DNA of 64,000 nucleotides. Source: an uncultured Lachnospiraceae bacterium (GTDB lineage: Bacteria; Bacillota; Clostridia; Lachnospirales; Lachnospiraceae). Of the stretch, positions 52,501-59,948 are shown one piece after another (the stretch's first letter is position 1; each line of letters starts with the position of its first letter). A program made the translations under genes and the position numbers. The notes under the pieces are model-generated. The model did not search any database and was not told the DNA's origin. It saw only the letters and a list, made by a program, of their open reading frames with translations. The stretch covers positions 1-64,000 of the forward strand of contig CAOKWI010000011.1 of NCBI GenBank assembly GCA_948473115.1, in the 5' to 3' direction.

Positions 52501-53166
52501 GTTCACCGGATATTCCGTTTCCAGCCGAGTGACATGTTCCAACAGCAGTGCAGTAAAGCGTCCATCCCAGGCTACATCCAGAAAGGCGTTAGAAGTAAAA
52601 TAATCCAGCCACCGCTTCTGGTCTTTCCGCTGTCTGCCGGTATAGAGATCCAGAAAACTCCGGATGGCCTCATGGTCTGTATACGGATTGGGATCAGCCC
52701 CATATTTCGGGTTTTCCGCAAGTGCCCAGCCCTCATCCTCCGCTTCTGAGGCATATGGCTCTCCGACATCCTGTTCCGTGGCGTCCGCTCCTTCCGCATC
52801 CATCCCGGCCCTGTCCGCTCCGTCCGCACCTGTCCTGGCTCTGTCCGTTCCTTCCGCATCCGTCCCGGCCCTGTCCGTTCCTTCCGCATCCGTCCCGGCT
52901 CCGCCTGATCCTGCCGTGTCAGCCTTCCCCGCATCTGCCCCGGCATGGCCTGCTCCTCCCGCTCCCGAATCCGCAATGGAGCCGACGAAATCCCCGGTCT
53001 CTCCCTCCGCATAATCCATTGCCTCCCGATAGGCCTTCCGCAGCTTCAGAAAGCCCTCCGGATTCTCCTCGGGATGGCAGACCAGGGTCTTTTGGGCATA
53101 AGCCCGCCGGATAGCGGAAATGTCCCGGGTAGGCTCCAGTTCCAATATTTCCCAAAATCCACTCAT
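49546..53166 (-). CDS. Very large J-domain protein paired with an Hsp70 paralogue
   Basis: About 1206 residues. A J-domain fills residues ~1-55 (FWEILELEPTRDISAIRRAYAQKTLVCHPEENPEGFLKLRKAYREAM), but the invariant HPD is HPE. Next is a low-complexity stretch of nine-residue units like G-T-D-A-E-G-T-D-R (about residues 75-135). A long helical region follows, then a second low-complexity insert (two units of TASGAERK-(A/T)-SESAG, about residues 850-900), and a C-terminal domain. The remainder is unrecognised. It stands upstream of an HscC-like Hsp70 on the same strand, in the manner of DjlB/DjlC with HscC. GGAGG precedes ATG 53166. Confidence 0.85.
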   Translation of the reverse strand: MSGFWEILELEPTRDISAIRRAYAQKTLVCHPEENPEGFLKLRKAYREAMDYAEGETGDFVGSIADSGAGGAGHAGADAGKADTAGSGGAGTDAEGTDRAGTDAEGTDRARTGADGADRAGMDAEGADATEQDVGEPYASEAEDEGWALAENPKYGADPNPYTDHEAIRSFLDLYTGRQRKDQKRWLDYFTSNAFLDVAWDGRFTALLLEHVTRLETEYPVNREFLIWLCVAYQFTVHRSVYRNPDGSERVEFQFQTRMGAQFDGLQSVFEIVTKGPAPKYPKGNELAVTESFSEYRRLLSMAERDVWSEQEIGEYSEIIGCYAAIYITDKCQQRGDMDHERHPAGLRLMAHFFRQEGLPEELYRITWQRLNLETAIMGREKIFYGVLRELILERLPELAGQQREKFTELREAFHTYAVSTCKLHGENAGATEEDIRRTEDFFARADFQRALLDRRFVEEEMLHTWVNEDRCDLYLRKVIQFYMEHESAPCAGRVIDRAREMLKYQEHADRQRRDREAEVSEDPLSLKSSPFFRHWLNTGFYQARDPESGRGLLEYLNRELPYLPEWSRGFLGVTGKEITPRQAVFALGGDTVEARFHLRYMEFLLNGEPVYRPCLTWEKVAGLGEGDSFFLCLPVTVTTYDQYEPVKREILRRLEHTAAPEDGRQWIAACLAGQICSLPVPGEAGQGWDWAEDEPPEICSLPPESVLPFELFAEDAEHLYGCEWIERSQTLLLFEQLPIGRQRLRDGWREDVADAREAITLARQMLEETIAPPRLPMELLVNLPDAVYAMPDLHAISREQDAMAFWSRPVELLGKADSEAEMGTDGTASGAERKASESAGGAGAEPDGTASGAERKTSESAGRAEQKTGGIPGKAVTREKLEELLTQFANDRLTRLELSWNIVPPVGEEQDYEARRSLVFMKGSLGYVCLYFDDFRAKSFALLERPDLYGRTDGRLKFVPFRQGKLFNLVIHRSFSSIRRRLDVIFRQVSWPGNVDYMAGGIWDYAINVSNGRSKYNLDKQLLADFPMERAHNRPDAPFYFLMYPESAARVDERGSVEKLEVDQARRGRLQQMMIGFLEGGFCKMRLTFGGEAGRRKHIVLLQERGRFLMAWLEEEKRTVQYHVADTGTYMDVEGRKYPKDTFQGRTVPAYLVHDGVTPLRNALELLLANLDDPARITGRFAEYAGEKPVKPRPYEELWEELAGD

Positions 53167-53182
53167 AAACACATCCTCCATA

Positions 53183-53509
53183 CTAATACATCATTGCATT
53201 AATTCCTGAGCAATCAGCACTCGCTGTTCACATCATTGCTGCGTTGTTGTCGGTCAACGATGCCACCGCATCGCCTCCCTCCGCCGCCTTGCATATGAAA
53301 ATTCATTCTGCGTCATATGGCTAGTACTGCATTGCGGAAATTTCGATGAATTCAGCCCCCACTCTATGCGCCAGTGCTGCGTTGTCGTCAGTCAACGATG
53401 CCACCGCATCGCCTCCCTCCTCCGCCTTGCCCTGACACAAATATTGGGCACTGATATTCACCGTTATTTCCACAATGCAGTACTAGAAACTTATTTTTCG
53501 ATGTACTAG
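53183..53509. repeat. Palindromic conserved-core element interrupted by another copy
   Basis: Ends CTAATACATC (53183-53192) and GATGTACTAG (53500-53509) pair with two changes. The minus-strand core AAGGCGGCGGAGGGAGGCGATGC-GGTG-GCATCGTTGAC...ACAACGCAGC lies near 53245-53292. The right arm CATTCTGCGTCATATGGCT matches the 40.2-kb copy but is broken off at 53320 where a second element begins, and what looks like its tail resumes at 53487. Confidence 0.65.
53321..53486. repeat. Palindromic conserved-core element nested inside the previous one
   Basis: Starts CTAGTACTGCATTG and ends CAATGCAGTACTAG, with pairing continuing (GCGGAAAT against ATTTCCAC). The minus-strand core is AAGGCGGAGGAGGGAGGCGATGC-GGTG-GCATCG...ACGACAACGCAGC. 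Total 166 bases. Confidence 0.85.
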
Positions 53510-53580
53510 CATACCCCGGATCCAGATGCTCGCCAAAAGACAGCGGCGGCGGTCAGTGTCCCTCCAATTGGCTGTGACCG

Positions 53581-55488
53581 CTATAGCATATCCGGTTCCT
53601 CCGGTTCATCACACCAGAATCCGTCGGCCAGGGGATCGGCCTCAGTCTGGGCCTCCAGTCGATCCAGCCGCTCCCTGATCCATTCATAATTCCGCTCCCG
53701 CCCGATCAGGTCTCCCTGTTCCATCAGCCGCTTCCAGTATTCGATCAGTCCCGCCGCCCTTTCCCGCCGTCGTCCTGTGGTCTGCTCATAAAGCCGCAGG
53801 GCGCGTTCCAGCAGAAGCTGTTCCCTTTGGGAACCCTGGGCTGCCAGCCGGATCTGATGAATCCGTTCCATGGCCTTAGCCGTTTCCTCCTCCGTCAGAT
53901 GCAGGCCGGGATTGAGAATCAGCTTATCCCGGTAGTCACCGCCGCTGCTTTTGGCGCTGACATGGAGAATGCCGTCAATATCATATGTAAAAGTAACCAG
54001 GGCCGAGTGCTCTCCCGCCAGTCCGGGCGGAACCTGGACTTCCAGTTCCCCCAGCTTCAGATTATCCGAAACGTAATAGCCTTCTCCCTGATAGATTTCA
54101 AACCGCAGACAGGTCTGCTCATTATGTAATGTATAAAAGCGTTCCTGACGGCTGGCAGGCAGCATACTGCTGCGGGAAATCAGGACGGCCATGTGCGGTG
54201 TCCTGTCCCCGGCGTAACTGTATGTGGCAACCCCAAGGGAAAAAGGACAGACGTCGGTCATCACCAGATCCTGCAGGTCATCCGCCCGCTCCTTGATGCC
54301 CGCGCACAATCCTACACCCCTGGCCACGATCTCGTCAGGCTTTGCCGCCACATGGGGACGGCGGCCAAACAACTCCTCCAGGAAATCACCGAATACGGCC
54401 AGCCGGGAAGAGCCTCCCACCAGGATCACATCCTTGATCCGGCCTCTCCTCTCCCGATCCTTCATGACCCTTACGATCACATCCCGCACTCTCTGAAATA
54501 CCGGCTCGCACAGCTGACGCAGCAGCTGATTGGTAAGGACAAGACTGTACTGCGCCTCTTCCTGCCGGACAGTGATGGTCACCGCCGGAACACCGGAAAA
54601 GCCGCCATTCGCTGTCTCCTTCCGGATGGAGACATCCGTCTCCAAAGTACCACACAACGCAGTCTTCTCTATCTCCTCCCGGATGGCAGCATCTGTCTCC
54701 GAACCGCCAGGCAATGACGCCTTCCCCGCATCCTCCCGAAAAGGAATGGCTGCCGAATCATTGGACAGCGCAATCTTCGCCGCTTCCGCCTGGCGGTAGA
54801 GGGACGCCCGCAGGGATGGCTCCAGCCGGTCCTCCGCCAGCCCGTTCTCTTTACAGAAATACGCCACTATCGCCCTGTCAATATCATTGCCTCCCAGCCG
54901 GTTATCCCCGGCAATTGCCGTAATCTCAATGATATTCTCAAAGCAGTCCACAATACTCACGTCCAGGGTTCCGCCGCCGAAATCCACGATCATCATCTGG
55001 CTGTCACCGCCCTGAGTGCTGTAGCGATGATAGAGGGCTGCTGCAGAAGGCTCGTTAATCAGCCGCTTCACAGTCAGCCCCGCCAGCTGCGCAGCCAGCT
55101 TCGTGGCACAGCGCTGGTCATCGTTAAAATAAGCGGGAACGCTGATGACCGCCTCCTCCACCGGCTCCCCCAGATACCGCCTGGCGTCCTCCAACAGCTG
55201 CCGGAGCACCAGGGCGGACAATTCCTCCGGCTTGAACTGCCGTGTTCCCAGGGTAAGCTTCTTTTCCGTCCCCATCCAGACCTTGAAAGAAGCCGCCGTG
55301 GCTTCCGGATGGGATATCAGCCGCTCTTTCGCTGCCGCTCCCACCAGAACAGAGCCGTCCTCCATCACACTCACCGCGCTGCTTGTCAAATACTCTCCCA
55401 GTTCATTGGGAATCAGTTCCGCCTGACCATTCCGGTAAACACAGGCCAGACTGTTGGTAGTACCCAGGTCAATTCCAATGATTGCCAT
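53581..55488 (-). CDS. hscC: HscC-like Hsp70 chaperone paralogue
   Basis: About 635 residues. ATPase motifs are intact: IGIDLGTTNSLACV, VPAYFNDDQR, LINEPSAAALYH, VDFGGGTLDVSI and ILVGGSSRL. The AELIPNELGEYLTSSAVSV pattern resembles HscC rather than DnaK. Within the ATPase subdomain is an insert of about 60 residues made of three decayed ~20-residue units (SETDAAIREE, LETDVSIRKE, PAVTITVRQE). The substrate-binding domain is present but the C-terminal lid is shortened and ends with an acidic EPEEPDML. GGGAGG precedes ATG 55488. The upstream partner on the transcript is the giant J-protein downstream of it; a 400-base repeat-filled gap separates them. Confidence 0.9.
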   Translation of the reverse strand: MAIIGIDLGTTNSLACVYRNGQAELIPNELGEYLTSSAVSVMEDGSVLVGAAAKERLISHPEATAASFKVWMGTEKKLTLGTRQFKPEELSALVLRQLLEDARRYLGEPVEEAVISVPAYFNDDQRCATKLAAQLAGLTVKRLINEPSAAALYHRYSTQGGDSQMMIVDFGGGTLDVSIVDCFENIIEITAIAGDNRLGGNDIDRAIVAYFCKENGLAEDRLEPSLRASLYRQAEAAKIALSNDSAAIPFREDAGKASLPGGSETDAAIREEIEKTALCGTLETDVSIRKETANGGFSGVPAVTITVRQEEAQYSLVLTNQLLRQLCEPVFQRVRDVIVRVMKDRERRGRIKDVILVGGSSRLAVFGDFLEELFGRRPHVAAKPDEIVARGVGLCAGIKERADDLQDLVMTDVCPFSLGVATYSYAGDRTPHMAVLISRSSMLPASRQERFYTLHNEQTCLRFEIYQGEGYYVSDNLKLGELEVQVPPGLAGEHSALVTFTYDIDGILHVSAKSSGGDYRDKLILNPGLHLTEEETAKAMERIHQIRLAAQGSQREQLLLERALRLYEQTTGRRRERAAGLIEYWKRLMEQGDLIGRERNYEWIRERLDRLEAQTEADPLADGFWCDEPEEPDML

Positions 55489-55667
55489 ATTTTCCTCCCT
55501 GTTTCCGCCGGATACATCTCTGATTTCTGAAACAAAGTGATTACCCCACATTCCTAACCCGGACAAGTCGGCATTTACCATTCTGCACAAAAATGTTTAT
55601 TAGGGCCTAAGGACCTCTGGCAGATGCAGACGGAATTGAAATCGGACAAAGCTCTGTCTCTTTCTAA

Positions 55668-55694
55668 GAAAGCGCTGATAAACTCAGCGCTTTC
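55668..55694. terminator. Stem-loop in the intergenic region upstream of the Hsp70 gene
   Basis: GAAAGCGCTGA (55668-55678), TAAAC loop, TCAGCGCTTTC (55684-55694), eleven perfect pairs. Related in sequence to the AAGCGCTGA ends of the element at 27700-27815. Could end transcription of the small broken gene that follows on the minus strand. Confidence 0.5.
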
Positions 55695-55786
55695 CTCTAT
55701 GTGATAATCAAAATCCAATATTCTTTTTTCATTATATACCATATACCGGGATAAGTATAGATATTTTTATACATAAATCATCCCCC

Positions 55787-56024
55787 TCATCCATCTACAT
55801 TTTGTTCCTTTTCATATTGCTCCAATATCCGATGCAGTTCCTCCAACTCTTCCTCCGAGTGTTCATCCAAAGCGCCCCGGATTTCCAAATAATAATATTG
55901 TGACCCCCATCTTCTCAAGGTTCTTTATCCAAGACCAGGATATGTATATATTTCCCACCACCAGAGATATGAAACAGCAAATAAGATAAACACCCAGTAA
56001 ACCTTCCGCAAAAATCCTTAGCAT
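55787..56024 (-). pseudogene. Frameshifted small membrane protein gene
   Basis: ATG 56024 has AAAAGGAG eight bases upstream and opens MLRIFAEGLLGVYLICCFIS..., one membrane helix, reading through IKNLEKMG and then stopping. Dropping one base in the G5 run (plus strand C5, 55904-55908) joins it to a second frame reading SQYYYLEIRGALDEH and an acidic amphipathic tail ELEELHRILEQYEKEQ before TGA. The joined protein would be about 78 residues with one membrane helix and a cytosolic acidic coil. It could be a sequencing error, a decayed gene or a slippage-controlled one. Confidence 0.6.
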
Positions 56025-56220
56025 AATAGCATCTCCTTTTCAGTATACTCATTATCGTTTTTCAGAATGGCAATGTTGATAAATCAACCGTCTATAATTT
56101 GCGTCCAATGTCTCACTTTGACATGCGCATATAAATACATATATCATTATAGATATATTTGTAAGTATATTCAAGTAATATTTCTCAATCCATAATATGT
56201 TTAATAGGATGGATGCAAGA

Positions 56221-56427
56221 ATGGTAAATTACAAACCGCTTTGGGAAATCATGAACAAACAGGGAATTACGACCTACACACTGATTAACAAACATGGGTT
56301 CAATCCCAGAACAATTAACAATTTAAAGCATAATAAAGGGATTACTGTTTACACGTTAGAACGTTTATGTATGGTCTTGAATTGCACACCCAACGATATT
56401 TTAGTATTTGAACCTGATCAATTTTAA
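56221..56427 (+). CDS. Small XRE-family (Cro/C1-type) transcriptional regulator
   Basis: A 68-residue one-domain protein that is essentially a helix-turn-helix: YKPLWEIMNKQGITTYTLINKHGFNPRTINNLKHNKGITVYTLERLCMVLNCTPNDILVF, matching the HTH_3/HTH_26 group. ATG 56221 is in the middle of several ATGs; 56197 is an alternative. A perfect 19-pair terminator begins at its stop. Regulatory targets are unknown; the divergent small broken gene is the nearest candidate. Confidence 0.85.
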   Translation: MVNYKPLWEIMNKQGITTYTLINKHGFNPRTINNLKHNKGITVYTLERLCMVLNCTPNDILVFEPDQF

Positions 56428-56475
56428 AATACAACAATTGCAAGTCAGCACATTGCCTTGCAATTGTTGTATTTT
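56426..56475. terminator. Bidirectional terminator after the XRE gene
   Basis: AAAATACAACAATTGCAAG (56426-56444) and CTTGCAATTGTTGTATTTT (56457-56475) are exact complements with a 12-base loop, giving a 19-pair stem that starts at the stop codon and ends in TTTT on either strand. Confidence 0.8.
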
Positions 56476-56556
56476 GCAGAAAAGGCAGCCTGGTCCGACG
56501 CCATAGAACTGCATAGAAATGCAATCGAAGTCTCGCAGAAATAACCGTCCGAACGG

Positions 56557-58011
56557 TCACGGAGAATCCAGGGGACGCTGTGCCGGTTCATCCAGTAGAT
56601 GACCGTCCTTGTCAAACCGGGAGCCATGGCAGGGACAGTCCCAGCTTTCCTCGTCCGGGTTCCATTCCAGCCTGCATCCCAAATGAGAACACCTTGTCCA
56701 GCGCTTCTCCCCCGTCTCCTCCTGCCTCTTCCAGGGACGGAGCCACCCTTTGGAAAGCCCCCTGACACTCTCTCCAATGTCCGTGATAAGGTTCCCCGCC
56801 GCCGCTTTGATCAGAAGCCGCTGCGGGGTGAACAGATTTTCATACTCATTTTCCCTGCCTGTCACCAGATCGGCCAGAAGCAGCGAGGCCGCCATGGCGG
56901 AAGTCATGCCCCATTTTTTATATCCGGTGGCCACATACCAGTCCCGGTTTCCAGCAAAGAAACCTCCCAGGCCGGATGAACCATGTCCCTTCCTGCCGTC
57001 TCCATTTTCACCAGCTCCGGAATGCTCCTCATTTCCCGTCAGGCAGGAATACCTTCCCACAAACGGAATCCCGTCATGGGGCATACAGTCCTGGGCTGAC
57101 CAACGGCCGACCGCCTGGCTGTCCTTATAATATTTCCGGGCAATCCCTTCAAGGCTGGCATAGGCGCCGCCCCGCACATTCCTGCCGGTCCTGTGGGAAT
57201 TTCCTCCCAGCAGCAGGATATCCCCCGCACTCCGGAAAGATAGGCCGTCCGCATCCGCGCTGTAATACATTCCGTTTAAGCGCCCACACCCCGCCAATGC
57301 CAGCACGTAACTGCGCTCCTGATGCTGACGCAGGAAATACATTCCCGGAAAATTGACAATGGGGTAATGGGTGGCAAAAATGATGGTCTGCGCCGACACC
57401 TTTCCCCCGTCAAAGTAGACAGCGTTTCCACTCACCTTCTTCACCGGCGTATTTTCATAGATTTCCAACCCCTCCGCCTGGGCACGGATAAATTTCAGTG
57501 GATGGAACTGCGCCTGATTTTCAAAGCGGACCGCTCCTTCTGTGGGAAAAGGCAGCTCGCTGACTGACACCATTTCCGCAGCAATGCCCAGGGCTTTCGC
57601 CGCCTCCGCCTCCTGCCTCAGCAGATCCGTATTTACTGTTGAATACAAATAAGCTGGCAGACGCCGGAAATCACAATCTATCTGCCGCTCCTCTATCATG
57701 TCCTCATAGGCATCAATGGCCTCCTGATTCGCTCTCGCATAAAGCTTTGCCCGTCCAAATCCTGTATCACTGATCAGACTATGATAAAAGAGACCGTGCT
57801 GGCTGGTGATTTTTGCCGTCGTCCGCCCGGTCTGCCCTCCGGCGATCCTTCCCGCCTCCAGGACAGTCACCTGTTTTCCCCTGCGCTGTAAGTGACATGC
57901 TGTGAGAATCCCTGTCATTCCCGCACCGATCACCACGACCTCCCGCTCCAGGAGGCCCTCCGCCCTCTTTCTTTCCGGTATTACAATGTTCTCTCTCCAA
58001 ATCGATTCCAT
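56557..58011 (-). CDS. FAD-dependent oxidoreductase with C-terminal Rieske [2Fe-2S] domain
   Basis: About 484 residues. The FAD-binding DAO domain starts with EVVVIGAGMTGILTACHLQRRG, followed by VLEAGRIAGGQTGRTTAKITSQHG, and continues with GGNSHRTGRN and ATGYKKWGMTSAMAASLLLADLVTG. The Rieske domain near the C-terminus has CSHLGC and CPCHGSRF, the four cluster ligands. This is the fusion typical of putative FAD/Rieske oxidoreductases in Firmicutes; the substrate is unknown. A glycine-rich loop (HSGAGENGDGRKGHGSSG) is inserted near residue 330. CGGAGC precedes ATG 58011. Downstream of the esterase gene on the same strand. Confidence 0.92.
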   Translation of the reverse strand: MESIWRENIVIPERKRAEGLLEREVVVIGAGMTGILTACHLQRRGKQVTVLEAGRIAGGQTGRTTAKITSQHGLFYHSLISDTGFGRAKLYARANQEAIDAYEDMIEERQIDCDFRRLPAYLYSTVNTDLLRQEAEAAKALGIAAEMVSVSELPFPTEGAVRFENQAQFHPLKFIRAQAEGLEIYENTPVKKVSGNAVYFDGGKVSAQTIIFATHYPIVNFPGMYFLRQHQERSYVLALAGCGRLNGMYYSADADGLSFRSAGDILLLGGNSHRTGRNVRGGAYASLEGIARKYYKDSQAVGRWSAQDCMPHDGIPFVGRYSCLTGNEEHSGAGENGDGRKGHGSSGLGGFFAGNRDWYVATGYKKWGMTSAMAASLLLADLVTGRENEYENLFTPQRLLIKAAAGNLITDIGESVRGLSKGWLRPWKRQEETGEKRWTRCSHLGCRLEWNPDEESWDCPCHGSRFDKDGHLLDEPAQRPLDSP

Positions 58012-58071
58012 AGAAAAAGCTCCGTTCTCATCAATACATACCACAGTATTGACAAAAACGGAGACATCTAA

Positions 58072-59082
58072 TCATGGGCAATCTATGGGCATATAAGTTT
58101 CCAGATACTCCGTAACCTTTTCCATATAGACCCCATACAATTTGTTATCGTTCTGGAGGCCGTGGCCGGAGTGGGGAAATACAATGTACTCATGGGGAAC
58201 ATGGTGCTCCGTCAGGGCTGCATCCAGCCGCCTGGACGCGCCAAAGGCCTGCACCCTGTCCCATGCGCCATAGGCGCATACGGTGGGCACGGAATTTTCA
58301 TCGATCCACATGGCCGCGGAAATGTCCTTCACCCGCTCCAGGTACTCGCCCGTTGCAAACATATCCGCTGTGATCTCCTTCCCGGACATGGCATAAAAAA
58401 GTCCTGCAACTCCACTGTAATCCGTGTCGGGATCCACAGGCTGCGGATGGTCGGGATCGACCCCCATATTGATCCAGTCCTCCAAATAGAAACAGGACGG
58501 TCCCACCGCGCCGAACACCATTTTCACCGGAACAGGTGATACCTCCGCGTCCCGGTATGCGTACAGCATGGCAAGGGCATGGCCTGCGGAACCGCCCGCC
58601 ACTGCCATTTCATCAATATGGTAGCCCAGCTTTTCCGCTTCGGCAATCACAGAGGGAATACTGTCCCTGATCTCCACGGACTGGGTATAAACATTGGCCT
58701 GGGGATTTTCCTCACTGAACAGGGTGTAATTGATGCCCGCCGCCACATAACCTTTGGCGCAGAGCCACTGGAGCATTTCCGCATCACCGCTCTTGTCGCC
58801 GCTTGTGAAACCGCCCGCATGGAGGTAAATCACCAGGCCATAATGCTCCCTGCCGCTGTCTGCGGGAACATAGAGATCGAACCGGTTGGCTTCGCCGTCC
58901 CCATAGGAGAGATCCGTGTAAACCGTTCCCACTGTGCTGTCCCAATGGGTCACATACTTTCCCCCAAAGGGATCTACCGTCATCTTCAGGATGGCGGAAA
59001 TAATAAATGACGCAATAAATGCGCCCATATAGATGAATCCCCACATAATGCGCCCTTTCTTCCCTGCTCTCTCTTTCCTCAT
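58072..59082 (-). CDS. Membrane-anchored alpha/beta-hydrolase (esterase)
   Basis: 336 residues. An N-terminal basic stretch and a membrane helix (about residues 14-34) are followed by an alpha/beta-hydrolase of the hormone-sensitive-lipase-like group: VIYLHAGGFTSGDKSGD oxyanion motif, nucleophile elbow AVAGGSAGHALAM, then an Asp near YGAWDRV and His in FPHSGHGLQ. Substrate unknown. Its ATG overlaps the stop of the preceding 44-residue gene (ATGA), so the two are coupled. The gene ends about 60 bases before the oxidoreductase, likely one operon under the divergent TetR regulator. Confidence 0.9.
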   Translation of the reverse strand: MRKERAGKKGRIMWGFIYMGAFIASFIISAILKMTVDPFGGKYVTHWDSTVGTVYTDLSYGDGEANRFDLYVPADSGREHYGLVIYLHAGGFTSGDKSGDAEMLQWLCAKGYVAAGINYTLFSEENPQANVYTQSVEIRDSIPSVIAEAEKLGYHIDEMAVAGGSAGHALAMLYAYRDAEVSPVPVKMVFGAVGPSCFYLEDWINMGVDPDHPQPVDPDTDYSGVAGLFYAMSGKEITADMFATGEYLERVKDISAAMWIDENSVPTVCAYGAWDRVQAFGASRRLDAALTEHHVPHEYIVFPHSGHGLQNDNKLYGVYMEKVTEYLETYMPIDCP

Positions 59083-59213
59083 AAAAAATTTCCCCCAAGC
59101 AGCGTGCCTCCCAGCAGCAGATTCATGACTGCCCTCACCGCCAGCCTCCCCAAAACAGCGGCGACAATCATTACAATGACCAGAATAAGAACGCGCCTTT
59201 GTGTTAACGTCAT
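59079..59213 (-). CDS. 44-residue membrane peptide coupled to the esterase gene
   Basis: ATG 59213 with GGGAGGAG at good spacing opens MTLTQRRVLILVIVMIVAAV, one membrane helix after two Arg, and ends LLGGTLLGGNFL before TGA, which overlaps the esterase ATG by four bases. It was missed by simple length cut-offs. Function unknown; it could chaperone, anchor or simply regulate translation of the next gene. The ribosome binding site and perfect coupling support that it is translated. Confidence 0.72.
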   Translation of the reverse strand: MTLTQRRVLILVIVMIVAAVLGRLAVRAVMNLLLGGTLLGGNFL

Positions 59214-59248
59214 CTAAAATCTCCTCCCTTGACAGAATGATTTTCCTG

Positions 59249-59309
59249 TGTTACATTAGTTAAAATTCTTTGATGCTACAAATGTATCAGCAACACAAAT
59301 GTAACAGCA
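59249..59309. promoter_or_regulatory. Operator cluster between the TetR gene and the esterase operon
   Basis: ACAAATGTATCAGCA (59278-59292) and ACAAATGTAACAGCA (59295-59309) are direct repeats 17 bases apart. TGTTACATT (59249-59257) is the exact reverse complement of AATGTAACA (59298-59306). Such repeats between divergent genes are typical of sites bound by the adjacent TetR protein. Confidence 0.6.
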
Positions 59310-59340
59310 GAACCATCTTTTGTCAATGGGAGCAGGGAAA

Positions 59341-59883
59341 ATGGAACAGAAAGCAAAAAGTGTTTCACCGTTTAGCAATCAGAGCCGTAACGCTTACGTG
59401 ACAGAGCATCTCACGGATGCCCTGTTGGCGCTGCTGGCGGAAAAACCGGTCAATGAAATCTCCATCAGTGAATTATGTGACGCCGCCGGGGTGGGCAGGA
59501 CATCCTTTTACCGCAATTATGAAGCAAAGGAGGATATTCTCAAGGCGCATGTGAAGCACTTATTCCATGACTGGACGAAGGAATGTGAACAGACCCCGGA
59601 ACTTCCTTTGGGCAGATTGATTTATCTGGTGTTCTCACACTTTGAAGCGAATTATGAATTTTACGGCTTGCTCAATCAACGAGGCTTAACTTATCTCCTG
59701 AAGGACATTCTTCTGGATCAGTGCGGCTTTAACCCGGAGCAGGAAGTGGCAGCGGCTTATTCCTCCGCCTATGTGGCTTTCTTCCTGTATGGCTGGATTG
59801 AGGTCTGGTTCCGGCGCGGCATGAAGGAGACCGCTGCCGAACTGGCAGGCTACCTGAGGAATGAGCCGCAGTTTCCTATATGA
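59341..59883 (+). CDS. TetR-family transcriptional regulator
   Basis: About 180 residues. The N-terminal HTH is seen in TDALLALLAEKPVNEISISELCDAAGVGRTSFYRNYEAKEDIL; the C-terminal ligand domain is of the TetR_C_33-like group. It is divergent from the membrane peptide / esterase / oxidoreductase operon, with repeated motifs in the intergenic region, so repression of that operon and itself is likely. ATG 59341 has AGGGAAA upstream; ATG 59320/59326 are alternatives. Confidence 0.9.
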   Translation: MEQKAKSVSPFSNQSRNAYVTEHLTDALLALLAEKPVNEISISELCDAAGVGRTSFYRNYEAKEDILKAHVKHLFHDWTKECEQTPELPLGRLIYLVFSHFEANYEFYGLLNQRGLTYLLKDILLDQCGFNPEQEVAAAYSSAYVAFFLYGWIEVWFRRGMKETAAELAGYLRNEPQFPI

Positions 59884-59886
59884 CCC

Positions 59887-59916
59887 AAAAGCGCTCCGGA
59901 AGCCCGGAGCGCTTTT
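59887..59916. terminator. Bidirectional terminator between tetR and glgD
   Basis: AAAAGCGCTCCGG (59887-59899), AAGC loop, CCGGAGCGCTTTT (59904-59916). Thirteen perfect pairs with T runs on both strands; serves the TetR gene on plus and glgCD on minus. Confidence 0.9.
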
Positions 59917-59948
59917 CGATCACTTTCCTTACTATACAACCAGTCCTT

